The notes under the pieces were generated by a model. That model saw nothing but the letters and a program-made list of their open reading frames with translations, ran no database searches and was not told where the DNA came from. A stretch of DNA of 64,000 nucleotides from Pelodera strongyloides (lineage: Eukaryota > Nematoda > Chromadorea > Rhabditida > Rhabditidae). The translations under genes and the position numbers were made by a program. Of this stretch, positions 34,100 through 45,654 are shown one piece after another. The DNA lies in NCBI GenBank assembly GCA_036852015.1, contig JAANDG010000370.1, positions 79,745 to 143,744 of the forward strand, given 5' to 3'. Numbering within the stretch: the first letter of the stretch is position 1; each line of letters starts with the position of its first letter.

Positions 34100-35492
34100 G
34101 GCACTTTCTCTGAACAGAACCAATTATGTGATTGAAGTGAAACCTTTTATTGGTTGGTTTTCTTTTTCAGGGCCTACGAACTTCGCTGATACAAATTGAT
34201 GTCACGGATATGTGTATCTTGATCGTGTCTGGCCCTGGCCCCTAAATTAGCATAAACTTTCACATGTAAATTTGCAGCCAGACATGCTAATATTTCAATT
34301 TTCTAAATTTTTGCTGCCTTGCTGAACGATATTCTTCAGATGAAGTGTCCGAATGTTTTGGAATGCGTTTCGAAAACGCTGGAAAAGGTTTATACTTTAT
34401 ATAATAATAATTATGATATTTTCTTGATCGTTCCCCGAAAGTGGCCCTGGAAATTTTGAGCGTGCGCTCATAGTGCAGTGGTAGAGCGCGCGGACAGGAG
34501 AAATATATCGCGCGTTCGAGTCTGACAACTGGAGCATTCTTTTATTTATTTGCGCAAAACTGCATACGTAGAGTTAAATATTTTAGATACATTCTTTTAT
34601 GCGTTTTGCAACAAAAATTCCACTGGAACATTAGTGTGCTTTAGAGATAATAATATTTGTTATTTAGAATTCAACCTCCACAGCTCCACACCCACATCTG
34701 CTTTTGTTCTTACGTGCGAAACCGTTTATTAAATGCACAGAATGGAACTGGAAAATTGCTGCAATGTGAGTATGAAAATCTTATCTTTGAGTATTTAAAA
34801 TATAAATTACAACTCGCGAATTAAAACCAGAAAATAGCATGGAATTGTGCATAATGCTACTCATCTTTTGATAAACCTTCACATGAACATGATGTTTAAA
34901 ATTGTTCGATGAATAGTTATATATCTATCAATCAATTGTTTCTAATAGAAATAAGATAACCTTGGAAAAGTTAGAGAATGGTTCTCTATATCTGTTCGTA
35001 TTACATCGCTCTGAAAAGTACTCCGTTCTTTCTACTCTCTGCGTCTCTGCCCGTGTCTGGCCTATGCCCCGGCCCCTAAATTAGCATAAACTTTCACATG
35101 CAAATTTGCAGCCAGACATTCTAATATTTCAATTTTCGAAATTTTTGGTTTCATATCGATTTATATAGATTGGATATATTTCATCAATTTATCATCAATA
35201 TGTAATTAACAAATGTTATGATTCCTGTTCTTGTTTTTTCTTTAATATTTGAACACGCGACTGCTTTCTTTGTTTTCTTCTCCATGTGAACCTAATTAGA
35301 TTGATTGACGTACCTAAAACATCATTGTATTTACTTATAACCTAATTTCAGTGTTTCACGCATCTACTTGGATAATGGAAATGTCCTATTGAAGGAATGA
35401 GCTTCTGAGAAAATCGTCTCGGAGGAAGATTTGTGCCGTTCCGCTCGATTACTGGGAGAATGCTTGAAATGAAACTGGACCGCTGGATTTAA
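34100..35492 (+). pseudogene. Block A of a ~1.4-kb duplicated exon block, broken copy
   Basis: Homologous in order to 36305-37692. It contains an exon-like segment at about 34172-34388, the tRNA-like sequence, an ATGGAACTGGAAAATTGCTG segment, and a terminal exon at 35352-35492. The terminal exon begins VSRIYLDNGNVLLKE but meets TGA where block B has GGA, and a 1-base length difference shifts the frame. It regains MLEMKLDRWI and a stop matching block B's MLDMQLNRWI. Block A is therefore probably non-functional at this exon. Function unknown. Confidence 0.55.
34462..34535 (+). pseudogene. tRNA-like sequence, copy A
   Basis: Contains TAGTGCAGTGGTAGAGCG in the D-arm/A-box position and CGTTCGAGTCT in the B-box position. 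The T and acceptor stems pair poorly, so it is probably a tRNA pseudogene or tRNA-derived element rather than a functional tRNA. It was duplicated together with its surrounding block. Confidence 0.5.
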
Positions 35493-35625
35493 GGTGTGTT
35501 TGACATAGTATCTTATGACAATTTTTATTATTTTATGTTTAATCGTCATAGCTAGAGGCCTAGAGGAATCCTCGTTATAAAAAGTTCTTCAACGCTGTCA
35601 TTAATTTATCGGTCTACTTTTCCAG

Positions 35626-35731
35626 TCCCCAGCTGCGTGATCCGAACCCGACCGACTACATGTCGATCGACCCTTTATATGGATTTGGATCTGTGGCAGT
35701 GAATAGTGGGAATTGGCCCCCACTATTCAAT
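35626..35731 (+). CDS. Single exon-like segment, unidentified
   Basis: Follows a TTTTCCAG acceptor and reads PQLRDPNPTDYMSIDPLYGF then GSVAVNSGNWPPLFN before a GTTAGT donor. The composition is convincingly protein-like. The reading phase (2) would join the donor at 33381, so it may be a later exon of that gene with block A lying in between. Confidence 0.4.
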
Positions 35732-36304
35732 GTTAGTACAACATATACTTCTCTCGGTCAGTCTGAAATTCAGTACACATTTCCATACTTGTGCAATTCT
35801 AGTTGGCACACATATGTAAAGATGCGCAGGCGTTGAACACACATGCGCACACAAATGCATTACATGTGCGCCACAAGAGCGCCATTGATGTGCTAACAAA
35901 AAATTGGGCTAATTTTGGTAACAAATAACAGTTGAGAATGCTCCATTGCTTATATTAAATCCCACTTTTTAGTGTGATAAATTCCTCGAGTGGAAATGAG
36001 GGTGCAATTTTACCGCTATGGTGCGAAGAAGGTAGAAATTATTCAATCGCCGACTTTGAGCTGCGGTCACAATAGGTAAGTACATTTCTCTATTTTACAC
36101 ATCATCTCCTACATATTATCGTATGTTGTCGATAAATACAATCGATAATCTTGGTACTAACTTTCTGTCATAATTTTCTATTTTCTTGCATAATTTCGCG
36201 TAACTCAAGAACCACATGGTGGACTATTCTAGTATTCTCGCTTATAGTACATCATAACGTAAATGTTATAATTTAACAGCTTGAAATAAGATAATTTCGA
36301 AAAA

Positions 36305-37692
36305 TGGACACTTTCTCTGAACAGAACAAATTATGTGATTGAAGTGAAATACATGTATTGATTAGTTTTATTTTTTTCAGGGCTGGCGACCTTGCCTGAC
36401 AAATTGTTGTCACGGATGTATGTGGATTGGTCATGCCGATGTTCTTCAGATGAAGTGTCCGAATAATCTGTTTCGAAAATGCTGAAAAGGTCAGAATTAA
36501 GCTAACACCTTATATAGTAATAATATGCAGGTACCTTGGCGTGCAAATACTGTATCTGATATTTCCTTGATCGTTAACAGAAAGTGACACCTAAGGGATC
36601 CCGGAAATCTTTACCGTGCGCTCATAGCTCAGTGGTAAAGCGCACTGGCAGGAGTAAAGTATCGTGGGTTCGAGTCTGACCACTGGAGTGTTGTTTTGTT
36701 TATTTGCTCAAAACTGTATGCGTATGATTAAACATTTTCCGGACATTCTTTTATGAGTTTTGCAACAAAAATTCCACTAGAAAATTGGTGTGTTTTAGAG
36801 ATAAATATATTTGTTATTTAGAATTCAACCTCCATACGGTGTTTTTGTCGATCCGAGTGATATTTCTTTCGTGATCATTTATTAAATACACAGAATGGAA
36901 CTGGAAAATTGCTGCAATGTGAGTATGAAAATCTTACCTTTGAGTATTTAAAATATAAATTACAACTCGCGAATTAAAACCAGAAAATAGCATGGAATTG
37001 TGCATACTAGCATACTTTTATTATGTACGTTACTCGTCTTTTAATAAACCTTCATATGATATTTCCTAATTGTTCGATGAATGAGTAGTTAGTATATTTA
37101 TCAATAAATTGTTTCTAATACAAATAAGATAACTTTGGAAAAGTTAGATAACGGGCCCTATCTATGCGAATTGTATCGCTTTGAAAAGTACTCCGACTAC
37201 CTACTCTCTGCGTGTCTGCCAGTCTGCCCGTGTCTGCCCTATGACCCGACCCCTAAATTAGCATAAACGTTCACATGTAAATTTGCAGACAGACATGCTA
37301 ATATTTCAATTTTCGAAATTTTTTCTGTTTCACATCGATTTATCTTGATTAGGTACATTTCACTAAAGACACCAACAATATGTTTAACTAGGTTAATGCT
37401 TATTATTATAATCGTTGTTTTCACACATATTTAGACAATTCTGGCTCTGAACACGAAACTTCGTTTATTGTTTCTCATTTGTCTAAATGAACTTGTCATT
37501 GTAATTCAGACTTATTTTTTTATTCACTTATAATCTAATTTAAGTGTTTCACACATCTACTTGGACAATGGATTTATCGTGTGCATTATGAAGGACGGAA
37601 CTTCCGCAAAGCTAGTCTTGGGAGAAAATTTCTATCGTTCCGCTCGTCTTTCTGAGGGAATGTTGGATATGCAGTTGAATCGCTGGATTTGA
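36305..37692 (+). CDS. Block B of the duplicated exon block, better-preserved copy
   Basis: Parallels block A at an offset of about 2.15-2.2 kb. One exon (about 36381-36488) reads GWRPCLTNCCHGCMWIGHAD and VLQMKCPNN, then hits TGA 4 bases before a donor. The terminal exon 37544-37692 is intact: VSHIYLDNGFIVCIMKDGTS, then GENFYRSARLSEGMLDMQLN and RWI before TGA. Between block copies the terminal-exon differences are mostly conservative (D/E, Q/K, N/D), which suggests past selection on the protein. I recognise no domain and cannot join the exons fully. Confidence 0.4.
36616..36690 (+). pseudogene. tRNA-like sequence, copy B
   Basis: TAGCTCAGTGG is a perfect A-box and GGTTCGAGTCT is one base from a B-box. 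Only three or four of the five T-stem pairs form, and the acceptor ends do not pair. It is the counterpart of 34462-34535, with a better A-box. Confidence 0.5.
37235..37325 (+). repeat. Short repeat present three times (34.24, 35.08, 37.24 kb)
   Basis: CCCCTAAATTAGCATAAACTT-like sequence followed by CACATGTAAATTTGCAG and AGACATGCTAATATTTCAATTTT occurs near 34237-34315, 35078-35150 and here. The copies at 35.08 and 37.24 kb fall at equivalent places in blocks A and B. The 34.24-kb copy has no counterpart in block B. Confidence 0.65.
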
Positions 37693-37834
37693 GGTGTGTT
37701 TGGGAATATTACCTTATGATAATCTTTTTTTTTCTTGTTTAATCGGTGGAAATCTCAGTTTAGTTTCTCGCATTATTTGGGTTAATCTTACGGCGAGTTG
37801 TAAAGACTTCTTCAGAGATATCACTGAGAGCCGA

Positions 37835-38095
37835 TGAGTTGCGCGCCGCACCATTTCGGGAAACAAAATGCGCGCCGCAAAGGAATGGGAAACAAAATGC
37901 GCGCGGAATATAAATGGCGCGCAAAGTGTTTCCCGAAAAGGTGCGGAAACGGTGCGGAAATGGTGCTTGTTGCGCCCCGCACCATTTCCGCACCCTTTCG
38001 GCAACGTTTTGGGGGTGTTTCCCGCAACAGTTTGGGGGTGTTTCCCGCACCAAAATGCATTACGTGTGCGCCACGAGAGCGCCATTTGCGCGCTA
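37835..38095. repeat. GC-rich islet with internal repeats
   Basis: Built of repeats such as CGCGCCGCA, ACAAAATGCGCGC, GGTGCGGAAA and inverted TTTCCGCACC, plus two copies of TTTGGGGGTGTTTCCCGCA. Overlapping open frames on both strands here reflect composition only. It has the same character as the other GC-rich islets, but the motif set is its own. Confidence 0.6.
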
Positions 38096-38257
38096 ATTGA
38101 ATGAAATTTAGGCTAATTTTAGGTCGGTCAGTGCATTTCCCTATTTTACACAAAATCTCTTTCTATTATCGTATGGTGTACCTGCAATCGATATATGTAT
38201 TTGCGACTAAATGCATAATGTTCTGATTTTTTGGATAATTCTTGTTATTCTCAACAG

Positions 38258-38342
38258 GATAATGAAACGCGATTGTGCCGCAGTCTTTTGCAACGACAGG
38301 ACAGAAACTTCCGAGCAGTTCGCCAATTGTTCGCAAGAATGA
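38258..38342 (+). CDS. Short Cys-containing terminal exon candidate
   Basis: After a TCAACAG acceptor the frame reads MKRDCAAVFCNDRTETSEQF then ANCSQE before TGA. The spacing of three cysteines is protein-like. No partner exon was identified. Confidence 0.35.
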
Positions 38343-38691
38343 GCCATTTCCTCTGATTGTGGACTGGAACTTTGAATCGTCATGCTGTCATGCATTCTGA
38401 GGTATGTTTCGACGATTGCGAAGATTTAGAAAAAGTGGGAATATTTTTCTCAGATATTTGCACAAATAGGAGAAAGTCAGGTTTGTACCATGAAAAATGC
38501 ATTACTGACACTCATAGCTGGCAGGGGCGCGTCTTTCCCACTATGTGTTGGAGTGTTTCAGGATCCCTAATAATGATCGAACTTCCCGGTATCATGCTGA
38601 CAATTAAAAGTAAAATTGTTTTTTATTTCACTTTGTTTTGCGATGACTAATCGATGACTTAACGATCGATGACTTATAGTTTTTTTTTCAG

Positions 38692-41052
38692 AAGGATTGT
38701 CAATCTCCGCTGCCCGAAGTTTGTGGCGGCTCTGGCTGATGTCAATTACCCCAATTCGGACTCGGACAATTAGTTCACGATTGTGAACGCCGCCCTCCCA
38801 CGGATGTTGATGGTAGGTTATTTATTGTGTTTTTTTCTTTGCTTGCTTTCTTTTGGATTAGACAATATGCAAGGTTAAGCTGCCGCTTTCATATCATATC
38901 AAAAACATAAACTTTATGCATTTTTAGCCGTTCTCGTTCAGGGCCCTGCCGGTCGCATCGTGCCAGCCTCCAGTTTGGCGGTCTGGACTGTGGGAATGGT
39001 CTAGGTCGTTCCGTGCAACAACTTTACTTCTACTACTACAAGTTGTGCGCGGACGACCGCCAAGTGAGGATCCTAATGAGACGTAAGTCTTTGCGTGTTG
39101 ATGCTATGAACTCAATAGTTATTAGTTGGATTCTTTTTTATGTCGACAATTTTGATTTTTATGTCGAATCATTTTTATTACAGCATTACATGTTTAATAT
39201 CATTATGTAGTCTAGTGCTTTTTTCAGGAACATTGTTTCATCTTCGCTCGGATTCGTTTCTCCATGTTCGAGACTCAAAGCGGACAAGGAAAGAAGATAG
39301 TCCTACAGTTTTGGACGCCGCCCTCCCACTGATGTTTATGGTCAGTTATTTAAATTGCTTCGGTTTTTCTTGTTTTTGGGGCGGCATATGAGACAGGATG
39401 ACTGCAAAAGGTGAAGCATAGTCAGTCTGCTAGTTTGCTTGATATACGTTTTAGAAATAGTTTCTATCGCTTTTGTAAACGTTCCTGTTTAGTGTGCGAA
39501 CCCGGAACACCGTGTGCCAGCTTCCATGTTGGCGGTCTGGACTGTGGGAATGGTCTAGGTCGTTCCGTGCAACAACTTTTCTGTTTCTGTCAAGTTGCGC
39601 GCCGACGACCGCCGAGTGAGCATCCTAGTGAAATGTAAGTCCTTGCATGTTGATGTTATGAACTGAATTGTTCTGCATATCGGGTTGTTTTGCCTTTGCA
39701 CTGAGTTGCATTTTCTCTGATTGTCATGTATTTTAGTTTTATTTTCAGAAGGATTGTCAATCTCCGTTGCCCGAAGTTTGTGGCTGCTCTGACTGTGGTC
39801 AGCTACTTCAATTCGGACTCGGACAAGCTAGTTCACGAATGTGAACGCCGTCCTCCCACGGATGTTGATGGTAGGTTATTTATAAAGTTCGTTTCTTTAT
39901 ATGCTTTCCTTTTACGCATCGTGTCTAACATGCTGTATTAGGTTAAGCTGCTGCTTTCTCATATCATAAACACAAACATTTTAAAATATAACAATTTTAA
40001 AGCGAAATGCTAGCCTCTTTGAAAAATTTGCATATGATAAGCAAATCCTATGTATCCTATGCTAATTGTGAACGATTGCAGTGGACGATCGTACAAATTT
40101 AGCATAGGATACATAGGATTTGCTTATCATATACAAATTTTCCAAAGGGGCTAGCATTTCGCTTTAACCGTTCTCGTTCAGGGTGCATGCCGATCACATC
40201 GTGCCAGCTTCCATTTTGGCGGTCTGGACTGTGGGAATGGTCTAGGTCGTGTCGAGCATCAACTTTACTTCTTTTACTTTCTACTACACGTTGTGCGCGG
40301 ACGACCGCCGAGTGAGAATTCTAGTGAGATGTAGGTCTTTCATGCTAATATTATGAATTCATTTCTTCTTTTTATGAGTGTTTTGCATTTTCTCACGCTA
40401 CATAACTTGGTAAATAATGTTATGCATTTTAGTTCTTTTTTTCAGGAACATTGTTTCGTCATCATTCGGATTCGGATTCGTTTCCATTTTCGCCTCAATA
40501 CGACAAGGAGACGAGGTACTCGGATAGTCCTGTAACGGACGCTGACCTCCCACTGATGTTTATGGTCAGTTATTTATATTGTTTTTGTTTGCTTGTTTTG
40601 GGTTTAGCAGGCTGCATCAGCAAAATTTGAAGTTTGAGAAACCAGGATAGTTTCTTATCATAATCTCGCAGTTGTAAACGTTCCTGTTTAGGGTGCGAGC
40701 CCGGAGCATCGTGTACCAGCTTCCAAGTTTGGCGGTCTGGACTGTGGGAATGGGCTAGTTCGTTCGGTGCTGCAACTTTACTTCTTCTACTCCAAGTTGT
40801 ACGCGGACGACCGCCGAGTGAGAAACCGATCGAGATGTAAGTTGCTTGTTGCTGTTATTAATTGGGTTCTTTTTTATTTCGACAATTTCGACTGTTTTGC
40901 ATTTTCCATTACTACATTACAGATTACATGATCGTTATGTATTTTATTGTTTTTTTCTTTCAGGAACATTGTTTCGTCCTCGTTCGGATTCATCGAGCAT
41001 GCGACCGACATCTGGCACCGGAGCCGACCAGAGTGCTGGCGGCGACTTGTAA
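38692..41052 (+). CDS. Modular exon array Y-X-Z-X-Y-X-Z-X-Z of one unidentified gene
   Basis: Nine exon-like segments in three types. Y: 38692-38812, 39749-39870. X: 38942-39082, 39493-39634, 40182-40330, 40692-40836. Z: 39228-39340, 40446-40564, 40964-41052. X encodes FGGLDCGNGLGRSVQQLYFY then KLCADDRQVRILMR. Y encodes RIVNLRCPKFVAALTVVSYF. Z encodes GTLFRPRSDSSSMRPTSGTG, and the last Z ends in an in-frame TAA. Y and Z share a similar 3' tail and each precedes an X, so the gene seems to have grown by tandem duplication of ~0.5-kb two-exon modules. X1, X4, Y2 and all Z copies read openly. Y1 lacks one base, and X2 and X3 carry small frame-changing differences, so the array is partly decayed or those exons are skipped. 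Function unknown; no known domain. Confidence 0.6.
39997..40167. repeat. ~165-bp TTAA-flanked foldback element, copy 1
   Basis: Near-perfect inverted repeat: AGCGAAATGCTAGCCTCTTT at the left is matched by CAAAGGGGCTAGCATTTCGCT at the right, with arms of about 75 bp (TTTGCATATGATAAGCAAAT and onward) around a short centre. TTAA is present at both ends. It is inserted in the intron between Y2 and X3 of the modular array. Confidence 0.9.
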
Positions 41053-41140
41053 GGTATGTTGAAACTAAACACCAAAGTAATTTAGTAATCCAAATGCGGA
41101 ATGGAATAGTGAACAAAATAATCAATCGGCGCAATATTGA

Positions 41141-41552
41141 TTTAAAGGGAGAGGCCCACGAGAAAAAAGCTTTCCTCAATATATTTGCACAGAATGTCCG
41201 GAATTTCAGAAATGTTACACTGTGAAAACCGCATTTCTTTGCACCTAGAACCAGAGTTGTTATCCCGCAAACAGTTCGGCCAGGTACCGTAGACAGCCAT
41301 TTCAAAATAAGCTTTACGGTTGATATCCTTCCATTAGCATTCTTTCTCTACATAGTAATTGTTAAACGAATGAAGAACATTCCTACGAAATTGATTCTGA
41401 CTACGGTACCTGGACAAACTGTTTGCCGGGGAATAACTCTGTGAGTTCTAGGTGCAAGGAAATGTGGTTTTTACAGTAATATTTCTAAAATTCCGGACAT
41501 TCTGTGCAAGTAAATTGGGGTAAACAGTTTCCTCATTGGCCTCTCCCTTTAA
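41141..41552. repeat. ~410-bp AAAGGGA-ended foldback element
   Basis: The ends TTTAAAGGGAGAGGCC and GGCCTCTCCCTTTAA are inverted copies. The inner arms carry TTGCACAGAATGTCCGGAAT and its inverse, then CGGTACCTGG-type sequence near the centre. It starts about 90 bp downstream of the stop of the modular gene. A decayed copy lies at 20709-21006. Confidence 0.85.
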
Positions 41553-42900
41553 CAAATTTGTATTCAGATCGCTGTCGCAATCGGAAAGCAGAGACCACAC
41601 ACAGTCCTCTACATCCTCGTGGGTGGTCTTGCCGGCAAGCTCGTGAATAGGAGCGGTGCGGGCCATGAGAGAAAGGAGAAAGTCTAGGTATGTTTTTTTC
41701 TCAAGTGTCTTCGTAACATTTATATCAATTCCAACCATATTTCAGCGAAAAGTTTACTGTGCAATTTACAATCCATAATCATATTTATTTTCTTTTAGAC
41801 AACTCTCAACCGTGTTGCTGACGTCTGCGAACTCTGAGGGCTAACCGTTTGATAATACTCTGTTGAGGTGAGAACCAGTTTCAAGTGAATATACCGTTTA
41901 GTGTTTCTTAGGCCATGTTCAAACTTAGCACCTTAGCTAAATAAGCATAACTGAATCTAAAATATAGTTTGTTTCTCAGATAAGTCATCCGAACGAATGA
42001 AGAACAAGAAATTCTTCCGTGAAACTGTACTTCAGTTGCAGTTTGTGTCAGCATTGCTTGATTTGCTCAGCAAGGAAGGGTGGGGGGGCTGACCAGAGTG
42101 CCACACTACACCAATACACTCAAAAACAACGTCGTAAGATATCTTCTATTATTGTTTAGTAATATTAGGATAGTTTTTAGTATTTTACTTTGAGCGGATG
42201 GGAAATGCTAGATTAATTGATATATTTTTACTTTGATATACACTTTTCATTTTTACATTTTGGGACATTTTTTACTTTGTTATACACTCTACTGCCATAT
42301 TTTTTCACTTTGCTTTACTTTCTATTCATTAATGAGGGAGGGAGGGTGGGTGGCCCTCTAGTTCGATACTTTGATTAATCTTGACACAAACACTGAGTCT
42401 GATAATCTGCAATACCTATTTTCGTATTTTGTCACACCCTTAAATTTACCTTGACACATACTCTAAGTCTGATACTTTGCAATACTTATTTATCATCTTT
42501 TGTCACAACTTTGACACATACTCTTATTGTTAGTCTAATAACTTTGCAATACCTTTTTGTTTGTCATATTTTGTCATATTGTTTGATAACTTTACCTTGA
42601 CACATACCCTTAGTGAGATACTTTGCAATACTTATTTTCATATTTTGCCATACCCTTTGAATTTGTTTGATATTCTGTGACATACTTGTCATATACCCTC
42701 TAGGTTTCTAAGTTGCTTTACCATTGTTATATTTTCTCATATTGATAGAGTACTTTACCTTTTTAGTAGTCCTCTAAGTTGCTTTACATTTGCCCACTTT
42801 GCTTTACATTCTTATCTTGTCATACGTGTCATCTTGCTTTATTCTTGCTATATTGTACATTTCTTAGTTTTAGCACCTTTGGGCATCCAATAATTCCTGA
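41553..42900. other. T-rich region with degenerate tandem phrases
   Basis: From about 42180 to 42780, phrases such as TTTGACACATAC, GATACTTTGCAATACTTATTT and ATATTTTGTCAT recur irregularly, like a decayed tandem array. 41560-41700 has an exon-like open stretch with no clear donor. No gene is supported. Confidence 0.45.
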
Positions 42901-43240
42901 TGCCCCTGCTGGTTACTGTAGGATGTACAGTAGTCGGAGGGTTCTGAAGGATACTATCACTAAATACGCTTCAGGGTTCATCTTCTCGGTTCCCATACGC
43001 ATCGTCGTCTTGGTGTATCTCACCAGTGTTGGGCGCCAGGCTCTGGTTCTCTCATCGCCGGTGCCGACTCGGTTCAGAACCGGGTCAGTGCCGGTCTTTC
43101 CCCCTGGGGGGCGGTTCCCCTCTCCGGCCTGTGGGTCCCTGGGGGAGGACACCTCCCAGGGGAGATCCCGACCTCGGGGCAACTCTCCCGAGGTCTCGTG
43201 TTCACTAATCACTTGACCACAAAAAGTACCACTGTTACCA
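42901..43240 (+). repeat. Dispersed GC-rich repeat, copy B
   Basis: Same orientation and layout as 6619-6983, with many substitutions but the palindromic blocks kept: GGTTCAGAACC here against GGTCCAGAACC there, and CTCGGGGCAACTCTCCCGAG against CTCGGGGCAACTCCCCCGAG. The paired changes within these palindromes hint that folding, not coding, is what is conserved. Confidence 0.7.
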
Positions 43241-43384
43241 CTTTTATTTTATTTTATTCTTTATTTCAGGTTATCTACATTTTCAGCGTAATCTTAATTT
43301 TCAGCGTAATCTACATTTTTCAGCGTAATATACATCTCTTTTCAGCGTTTTCTCTCTTTACTATATTGCTTACAATCAGGTTAT

Positions 43385-45388
43385 TCTACAGTTCAAGCAG
43401 CACTAGTGTGGCGTCCGGGGACTCGCTGATGCTCAATGGTGGATTGATCAGAAGAGCAGATGAAGCGGTGCTGGAGCGGATGTTGCGGATGCGGAGGACT
43501 CGTTCTTCATTATCAAGTGTTTGGTAAGCATTTTGCCGCAAGGGATTCTATTTAGCAAAGCCCAACAATATCCAATTCTTGAGCTCAAAATAGTCATAAG
43601 AGTTCGATGTCGGTAACCCCAGTTTATCAGCTAACGAGAATGATGAATTTCTCTCAACGGCAAACCGTTTGCTTACAATTAGTTCCAAAATCGCATTTAT
43701 CGTAGGGCAAAAATATTCAAACTAATAATTTTTCAATTTGATACTTATTGTTAACTTTCTATATATTTAAACGTCTGATCAAATCACGTAATTCGTTTTT
43801 GCGCGAAGAAATTGGAAATTCACCAAATTGTTGCCGTATTGCGCAACCAAAAGTTTAATACTGATTTGATTTTTATGTACACACATAAATATTAACTATG
43901 TGGTTTTAGTTTAGTCTTCTGCATTCCGGGGTCTCATCTACAGCCAGGACAAGGGACGCGCGATTGACACTGGAATAATGGAATACCTTATCCGAAAGAA
44001 GAATTTGTTGGAATTTGGAATCAAAGGGCCGATCAAGGAGTTCATACGAAGGTTGGATCAGTGTCTTGTCTTAGTGTTACTTTAGGACCATTTCATATTT
44101 GCTCACCAAGAGTTTGTTGAGTATTAGAGGAGTTATAGAGGATGTATGTTATAAACGAGTATGAGCACATGTGAATATTACGACTAGTAGTAATTCTAAT
44201 TTCGAGTAAATACTAATAGTTGCAATACACTTATTCGGAGTTTTCAGTCGTTGACGACTACTGCGTTGAAGATCGCCTCTACCGAACATGGAATGTCAGC
44301 TCTCCGGAGTGGTTGCTTATGAGAGGAGAAACAGGAGAATATGGAACATATCGGGATCATGTAGGAAATCCCCAGAGGATCACGAGAATGATGTAAGTTA
44401 GATATAATGAATGTAGCAAGTGGATAGCGTTTGAATGTTAGACACTCTTCGAAAGTGTGTACATCGGAAATGATAAAATAACAATTGCTGTCCTCAAGCC
44501 AGTAACAGTGATAAAACAATTCGCCATTGCCGCGCACACGTTGGAGGCCCGCCAAAGCTACGCGGCATTCATGCGCTACTTCTATTAACTGTTTATTGGA
44601 AATTATTTAGGCTTTCTTGAACATTACCAGGTCCCTGGAGTTCCCTTCATCGTTGTGTCACTCCTGGAAGACACCGATTTATTTGTCTACACGAGGAGGA
44701 GTGCGGGCCGCAGATCGGGAGCCTCGACGACTCGACGTCGGAATCCTCAGGGGAGCACGGGAAGATGTGAGTTTGAGTGAGAGTGTTATATGGTCTGCAT
44801 TCGGCATTGGCTTACAATTAGATAAAACATAGTTTTGGATCAGTTTTTGACACAGACTGGCACGGTCGTCGTTGCCACAGAAGCATACACATAATTGCAG
44901 TCGCACAACCAACCCTAAAATAAACTTGTTTGAGGCTTTCCGGATCGGGCGTCGTCTCCCTTCTTCAATGATTGACACACGATAGCCAACGCGCATGCGG
45001 AACTGATCATCCAGCGATGAAAAGTTGGATTCTGAGGGCTGGGCTAATTATGAAGCGATATGTTAGTTGGAACGTGTTCGCATACCTTTCGCATCTGGGG
45101 TTGCCTCCCTTCACAGTGTTTTATCATAGGACTCCAGCTTATTCCATAGCCACTTAGTTATTTGGTGCCAAAGTATAAAAACTAAATACAATGACACGGA
45201 GCAGTCTTTTCAAATCTAATTTATATTTGACCGTTATGATACACCGTTAACACAGCCAACTTACCCATGAGTCCGGTTTTCAGGCACTGCTACAGGCCAA
45301 GAAAGGTGATTTCAATACCGAACTCGTGATTTTACCAGCTAGAAGAGAAAGAACGTGGAACGGAAGAGGACAGAACAAGGAGGATTGA
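43385..45388 (+). CDS. Unidentified multi-exon gene, 3' end clear
   Basis: Exon candidates: ~43385-43523 (GDSLMLNGGLIRRADEAVLE and onward), 43915-44051 (FRGLIYSQDKGRAIDTGIME then YLIRKKNLLEFGIKGPIKEF), 44248-44392 (VDDYCVEDRLYRTWNVSSPE then WLLMRGETGEYGTYRDHVGN), 44631-44766, and 45284-45388 (ALLQAKKGDFNTELVILPAR, ending KED and TGA). Joins 44392 to 44631 and 44766 to 45284 fit by phase. Those between the first three exons need a weak donor. In exon 44631-44766 a second frame (VPGVPFIVVSLLEDTDLFVY) looks more protein-like than the phase-matched one, so a local splice error is possible. No domain recognised. Confidence 0.5.
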
Positions 45389-45654
45389 AATAGGCAATTC
45401 AACTTCTTGTGACAAACTTGTTCTATAAAATCAGCAATGCCACTAAGTAGATAAGGGCGCGATTAAAAATAGAAATTCAGACAGGTATTTAGTTAATATA
45501 TATCTCAAAATCAATACTATCATTAGACATTGCATGAAGTTACCGTAGTGAAAGTTTTCGTAGTTTAAATTTTAAACTGCAGTTATCTTGTTCATACCAT
45601 TATCAATTCTTTGAGTCAAAAATACTGTTAACTATTCATTAACACACTCTTCAG

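Noticed and set aside
34462..36690. Functional tRNA genes
   Set aside because: A- and B-box motifs are good, but the acceptor and T stems do not pair adequately in either copy.
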